From Ectocarpus siliculosus (Eukaryota > Sar > Phaeophyceae > Ectocarpales > Ectocarpaceae): 64,000 nucleotides of DNA. Below, one piece after another: positions 60,401 to 64,000 of the stretch (its first letter is position 1; every line of letters starts with the position of its first letter). The notes beneath the pieces were generated by a model. It was not told where the DNA came from. It worked only from the letters and a program-made list of their open reading frames with translations, and made no database searches. The DNA lies in assembly GCA_000310025.1 (NCBI GenBank), contig FN649727.1:8660813-8724812 (forward strand), given 5' to 3'. The position numbers were made by a program, and so were the translations under genes.

Positions 60401-62328
60401 GCAGACGAGGTACAGTACGTGCGCAACGCACGACGATCATAGAACTAGGCGACAGAAATTCGCCAACAGTCAAACCAACCGACCCTCGCCCGCATGCTTC
60501 AAACCGTGTACAGCATACAAATACACTAACGACAAGATTAACGCACGAGACACTGCGCGGGAATCAACCGACGCACTGTGTGGGAGTGAACACACGCAAT
60601 TCCGTGGGAATGAAAATTCATTCAAAGTGAATATCCGTTCATTTTTGTCATTGAGGAATGCAATATGAGCTTCGTCTCGTCATGAAATATTTGTGTCTGC
60701 GGAGTGAAGTCGCGTTTATGTTGTGCAAACGGATTACGGCATTTCCGTGAAGTATGAGCGGGTTACCAGTACACGACGCGAGACACTTTTTGAAAATCAA
60801 CGTAAGCGCTGTGTAGGAGTGAAAACAGAACATACCGTGGTAATCAAAATATATTCGAAGTGATTATTGTATGGTGTTTGCCTCTTCATGAAATATTTAT
60901 GTCGTTGGAGTGAATGTTGCATGAATATCGTTCAACGGATGTTGACATTTCCGAGTATGAACGAGCTACCGTAGTAAATCCCAAACGTTTATGCTTATCG
61001 GAGATACATCCACTTCACTTCACGTGGAATGCACTCTTTCTGAGGTGCCGTATAGTTCGAGTGAACTAGTCGTGAGTGAACACGTGGGGAACGTGGAACC
61101 ATGAAGGGAATGAGAATTCATTATATATCAAATCAGGAGTGAATATACTGTATTGCCAAACAGAAAAAACGCCATCGAATTGAATGTAAAACCCGAGTGA
61201 ATGCTTTTGTCGCCTCGGGACCGACAAAAACTAGAATATGTGTTGATATTAGTATGGAGAATTGAGACGTAAATCAAGCGCGAATCCTCCGCACACGCTT
61301 TCTCCCATCAGTGCTAATGTCTCGCATGCGGATATGATGGGTATGTACATGGAGTGCAGACAAGAACATCGTCCATGTAATTTTCGTCGGCGTTCAATGT
61401 TCACGACGAGCGTCAATTTTAATAGAATGGCATTGCGGCGATGCACCTCCCAAGCACTTACTCCAGCAGCAAGATACACACAGCAAGATGCAGGTGTGCA
61501 CGGGTATGGCCATGAAGGTGTCAATGTTGGTTGGAATACCTAGCTAGCGCCAGACACACATTCGAAACGCACAGAGGCGCCTATATATTGGGTCCGTTCT
61601 TTGCAGTTTGAATGAACTCGAGTTGAATCTCGACAGACCAAAGTTGGTATTTGAGCTCTAGTGATTTCTGTGGAACGATGTCGCACACACGCTTTCGGGT
61701 GCGATCGAGGATTGGTGCAAGGTTGGTGGACAAAGTGCGCTTCAAATTGTAAATCACAGGCTCACTCTCCAAATTTCCTCTTGTGGGGCTCGCACGTATG
61801 TTTTTACAAGCAGATTGACTCTGCCCTGGATACGCACAAGGTGCGTCGTGTCGCATCGATTCTCGCAGATCGGGCACAGAGCGGAAGCGAACAATGCATC
61901 GTCATCAGTCACCGGGCGGAAATGCAAGAGAGAGGGAGGTGAGGCACCAATAGTTAATGAAATGTCTCTACATCCGTGCAGCCTCCTTGAACTGCAATTC
62001 ATGCCGCCCTTCAAGAGACGGTGTGCATCGACAGTCGAAGCAATTTGTTTTGGAACAGCAATCACTGGTTACCGACACTCGCATGTACGCACAGAGGGCT
62101 TACGTCCTTTTCGCTTTCGTGCATGCTTCTTTAGTCTCGGTGTGCGTAGTGTTGTCGCTTGAATACCATTTTTATCACCTCCCCTCCTTCGATAATCGTG
62201 ATGTGAGAAGCCATTTGGTTGGAGTGTATCACTGCGATGGCACGGCGAGAACGGTGGGTCTGGAACTGCATCCACAGATGCCTCAAGGGCACGACGAGAA
62301 CGAATACGAACAAGACCAGAGGCCGTGA
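44189..62328 (+). CDS. Divergent SMC-family chromosome ATPase
   Basis: About 27 exons, nearly all phase-consistent: 44189-44328, 44561-44711, 45878-46027, 47203-47263, 47371-47453, 47857-48036, 48577-48665, 48956-49039, 49304-49462, 49761-49896, 50404-50670, 50971-51602, 51931-52016, 52269-52594, 52998-53035, 53301-53460, 53837-53947, 54294-54448, 54785-54951, 55218-55548, 55772-55942, 56028-56117, 57001-57179, about 57640-57706, 58332-58497, 61814-61938, 62208-62328. About 1,455 aa. Features in order: LKRLQIEGFKTFRDR; Walker A GGNGAGKSAL; VDRYLLKQGSTM and LLSFIERLAGTTQLK (SMC head); long coiled coil; hinge (GAHGMLADLL, AAVAAVLGSALRNTVVVQT); second coiled coil; ABC signature SLSGGQVALVGLAL; Walker B PLYLMDE joined to IDSALD across a 3.3-kb intron; ISHRAEM; LVGVYHCDGTA. 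The ends look most like SMC4 (MDEIDAALD, IGIYK), but the SGGQ signature is SMC2/SMC3-like and the hinge lacks the usual glycine-rich end. Function by family: DNA loop formation or condensation in the nucleus. Confidence 0.85.
45422..45455 (+). repeat. (CA)n microsatellite
   Basis: Seventeen AC units in intron 2 of the SMC gene. Confidence 0.95.
56214..56312 (+). repeat. GCT/GTT triplet-rich tract
   Basis: Interrupted GCTG and GTT triplet runs in the intron after exon 56028-56117 of the SMC gene. Confidence 0.9.
58690..61200. repeat. Three diverged tandem units in an SMC intron
   Basis: Units begin near 58690, 59365 and 60305 with GTGAGTGTCGGCAATGA(G/C)CAGCGCCA-type sequence, followed by TTGAGACAC/TTGATACAAC and CAACGAGCAGAC. 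Further shared blocks are CCGAGGCATGCGAACCCACC (58784, 59746), CACTACGCACTGCGTGAGAA (58944, 59850), GTGTGGGAAATGAATACACC and GTGATCAT-CATTCAT. Units are about 675-950 bp and increasingly diverged to the right. They fill most of the 3.3-kb intron between the Walker B exon and the D-loop exon. Confidence 0.75.
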
Positions 62329-63758
62329 ACTTCAACAAAGGGTACCGCAGAACACAGAGGCTATCCTGGCGGACCTTTGCCCCTGAAAATGGTGCCAAAG
62401 ATGACCACTGGTCAGAAGGTCTACAACCCGCGTTACGCTAGTGGTGGACGAGACTCCGCACGGCAGATTTTTGGGCCACGTGGCCGTGGACTTTTGACAC
62501 ATTTTGTGGCCAAGGGTAGTCCTACAATTTGGGTACAAGTTTCTTTTTTGTTCTTTGGGCTGCGGTTTCGTACTCGTCAGCGGGCCTGTATGGACATAGC
62601 GCTACAGAGGTTGGGATGTCCTCATCATACGGACCGATCGCTCGAATGAAGCCCTCTCGTCTTCCGAGTAACCTGCGAGCGAAACTCGACTCGCGGTTCA
62701 AGTGTTTATGTGACGCTGACCATGGTTCTTTGGTGCAATTCCACCTGCTAAGAGAGCTTGGCGGTCTTCCTGGTAGCCTCGGTTGTAGCTTACCGTTCAG
62801 ATTTCAGAGATCTGTAGATTTGGTCCAGCACTAGGCAGAGTTCCTTCCATTCTTGACACCCACTTACAGAATAGACTCGGTAGTGGGTAGCGGCGTCTAA
62901 CGGAAGCACCCATACCAGCATGGACAAAATACAACGACGCTCGATCGGTCACCAATTAGGCGATGGCCAACACGCAGCATGATTCGGAAATTGTCCATGC
63001 CAGAAGCTGTCGCCCATGTGCACATATACCTCTACTCGACTTTGAAAGATGCCGGGCGGTGATGGCTCAACCAACGTCACGTACAGCAATCGGGGTTGTC
63101 TCATTCCGCGCCCATTTTCTGCGCGCGATTGCAGACCCATTCCAAATGAGCACTGTAGTGTAGCCCCCACAACCTTCGGACGATGAAGATGCCAGAACAG
63201 ACCCCCCTCTCTCGTCGTCCTCTGCGTGGCGTCCCGCACCGAGGATGGTGATTTTGGGGCACACGGTCGCGATGGTTACAGTCGATAACATACAAACTTC
63301 TGCTTAGGGGGGGCGGGGGGGGGGGGGCAAACAGTTCGAGAGCACTACTGCGCGCTCAACTAAATACGCTCAAAAATAAATCCAGTCGAGCAACAGGAAT
63401 CAGCACGTGGGAAGCGCAAGAAAATCCGGATGCGGGAGGAACCCGAGTCACGAAAACATCGCAATAGTGATCTCGTAGAGGGGTCTCTGATCGATGCTAC
63501 CCCTCCAACAGGCTCAACATCACGTACGTACATATTCGAAACATTAGGCGACCTGCATCACACGTCATCACCAAGTACCCTCCGAGCCCGCCCCCGTCCC
63601 GCCCAAAAAAAACGAAACAACACAATAAAATCGACTGTCTACGGAGTCCTCACCAACAAACACATGACCAACATGACGAAAAGTACCACGGCAGACCAAA
63701 CACTCGTCGTACTCTAAACGATACTGACAGCACTAAATAGGGACTGTTCACCCCGTCC
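62329..63758. other. 3' flank of the SMC gene and intergenic
   Basis: About 1.4 kb between two convergent gene ends. No exon was recognised on either strand; frames up to about 100 codons lack motifs. Confidence 0.4.
63308..63327. repeat. Poly(G) tract
   Basis: Interrupted G-run (GGGGGGGCGGGGGG...) of about 20 bp in the intergenic region. Confidence 0.85.
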
Positions 63759-63998
63759 TCAATCGCTGGCCCCACCAATCCTTCGCCACGGCGTGCTTGG
63801 CTCCCCGGAGCCACGGCTCCCCGCATCACTAAATCGTTCTGGTGGAGGTTCCACAAGTTCGGACCATATTGACTTGAGCTGTTCCACCGCTGCCTCGGGG
63901 TCGAGGAGGCGGTAAAACACGACGGCCGAGCTACCAACTGCCGATCCTCCTGGCGGCTTAGCTTGGGGTGGCGCTGTTGGCGCTGCTACAGCGGATGC
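63759..63998 (-). CDS. C-terminal exon of an unrecognised gene leaving the window
   Basis: Open from the right edge to a TGA at 63761-63759, at least 79 codons. It begins with an Ala/Pro-rich stretch (VAAPTAPPQAKPPGG), then a helical, probably folded segment (VVFYRLLDPEAAVEQLKSI, WSELVEPPP) and a Ser/Gly/Arg-rich end. Codon use is GC-rich, like the other exons. The gene starts right of the window. Family not recognised. Confidence 0.5.
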   Translation of the reverse strand, partial: ASAVAAPTAPPQAKPPGGSAVGSSAVVFYRLLDPEAAVEQLKSIWSELVEPPPERFSDAGSRGSGEPSTPWRRIGGASD

Positions 63999-64000
63999 AG

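Overview
The window looks like nuclear DNA of a brown alga (Phaeophyceae, stramenopile). Coding sequence is cut into many short exons with GT-AG introns, mostly GTGAGT/GTAAGT-like donors. There is one intron-poor gene with four EsV-1-7 cysteine-histidine repeats, a motif known from brown algae and their phaeoviruses. One plastid-targeted gene carries a heterokont-style presequence (signal peptide, then a break before Phe). A short TTAGGG array is also present. No bacterial operon, CRISPR array, rRNA or intact canonical tRNA gene was seen. Gene models were built by eye from splice sites, codon-phase continuity and family motifs, so start exons and some internal exons are uncertain.

Layout: 0.5-0.7 kb holds an internal exon of an unknown gene. 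1.8-2.4 kb is an alternating array of tRNA-like units. 3.6-6.5 kb (perhaps to 8.2 kb) is a minus-strand VTT-domain (TVP38/TMEM64/DedA-type) membrane protein. 8.5-13.9 kb is a divergent Hsp70/Hsp110-type ATPase, directly followed at 15.1-17.0 kb by a co-chaperone-type TPR region that may be the C-terminus of the same protein. 17.2-22.7 kb is a gene-free block of diverged repeats, including a 1.1-kb direct duplication; one copy carries an interstitial telomeric tract. 23.2-25.3 kb is an unrecognised, partly coiled-coil gene. 26.7-30.3 kb is a complete seven-exon plastid NAD(P)-binding Rossmann protein. 31.3-32.0 kb is the EsV-1-7 gene (minus). 35.8-36.7 kb is a partial ABITRAM/FAM206-like gene (minus). 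39.3-41.0 kb holds decameric and about 20-bp degenerate satellites. 44.2-62.3 kb is one 18-kb SMC-family ATPase gene with about 27 exons and a 3.3-kb intron full of imperfect repeats. At 63.8-64.0 kb the last exon of a minus-strand gene leaves the window.

The genes do not form one pathway; they are independent housekeeping and lineage-specific loci (membrane lipid/trafficking, chaperone, plastid redox/Rossmann, regulatory EsV-1-7, SMC chromosome protein). The most unusual items are the Hsp70-type/TPR locus that seems to lack the substrate-binding beta domain, the divergent SMC, the telomeric tract captured inside one repeat copy, and the tRNA-like array.
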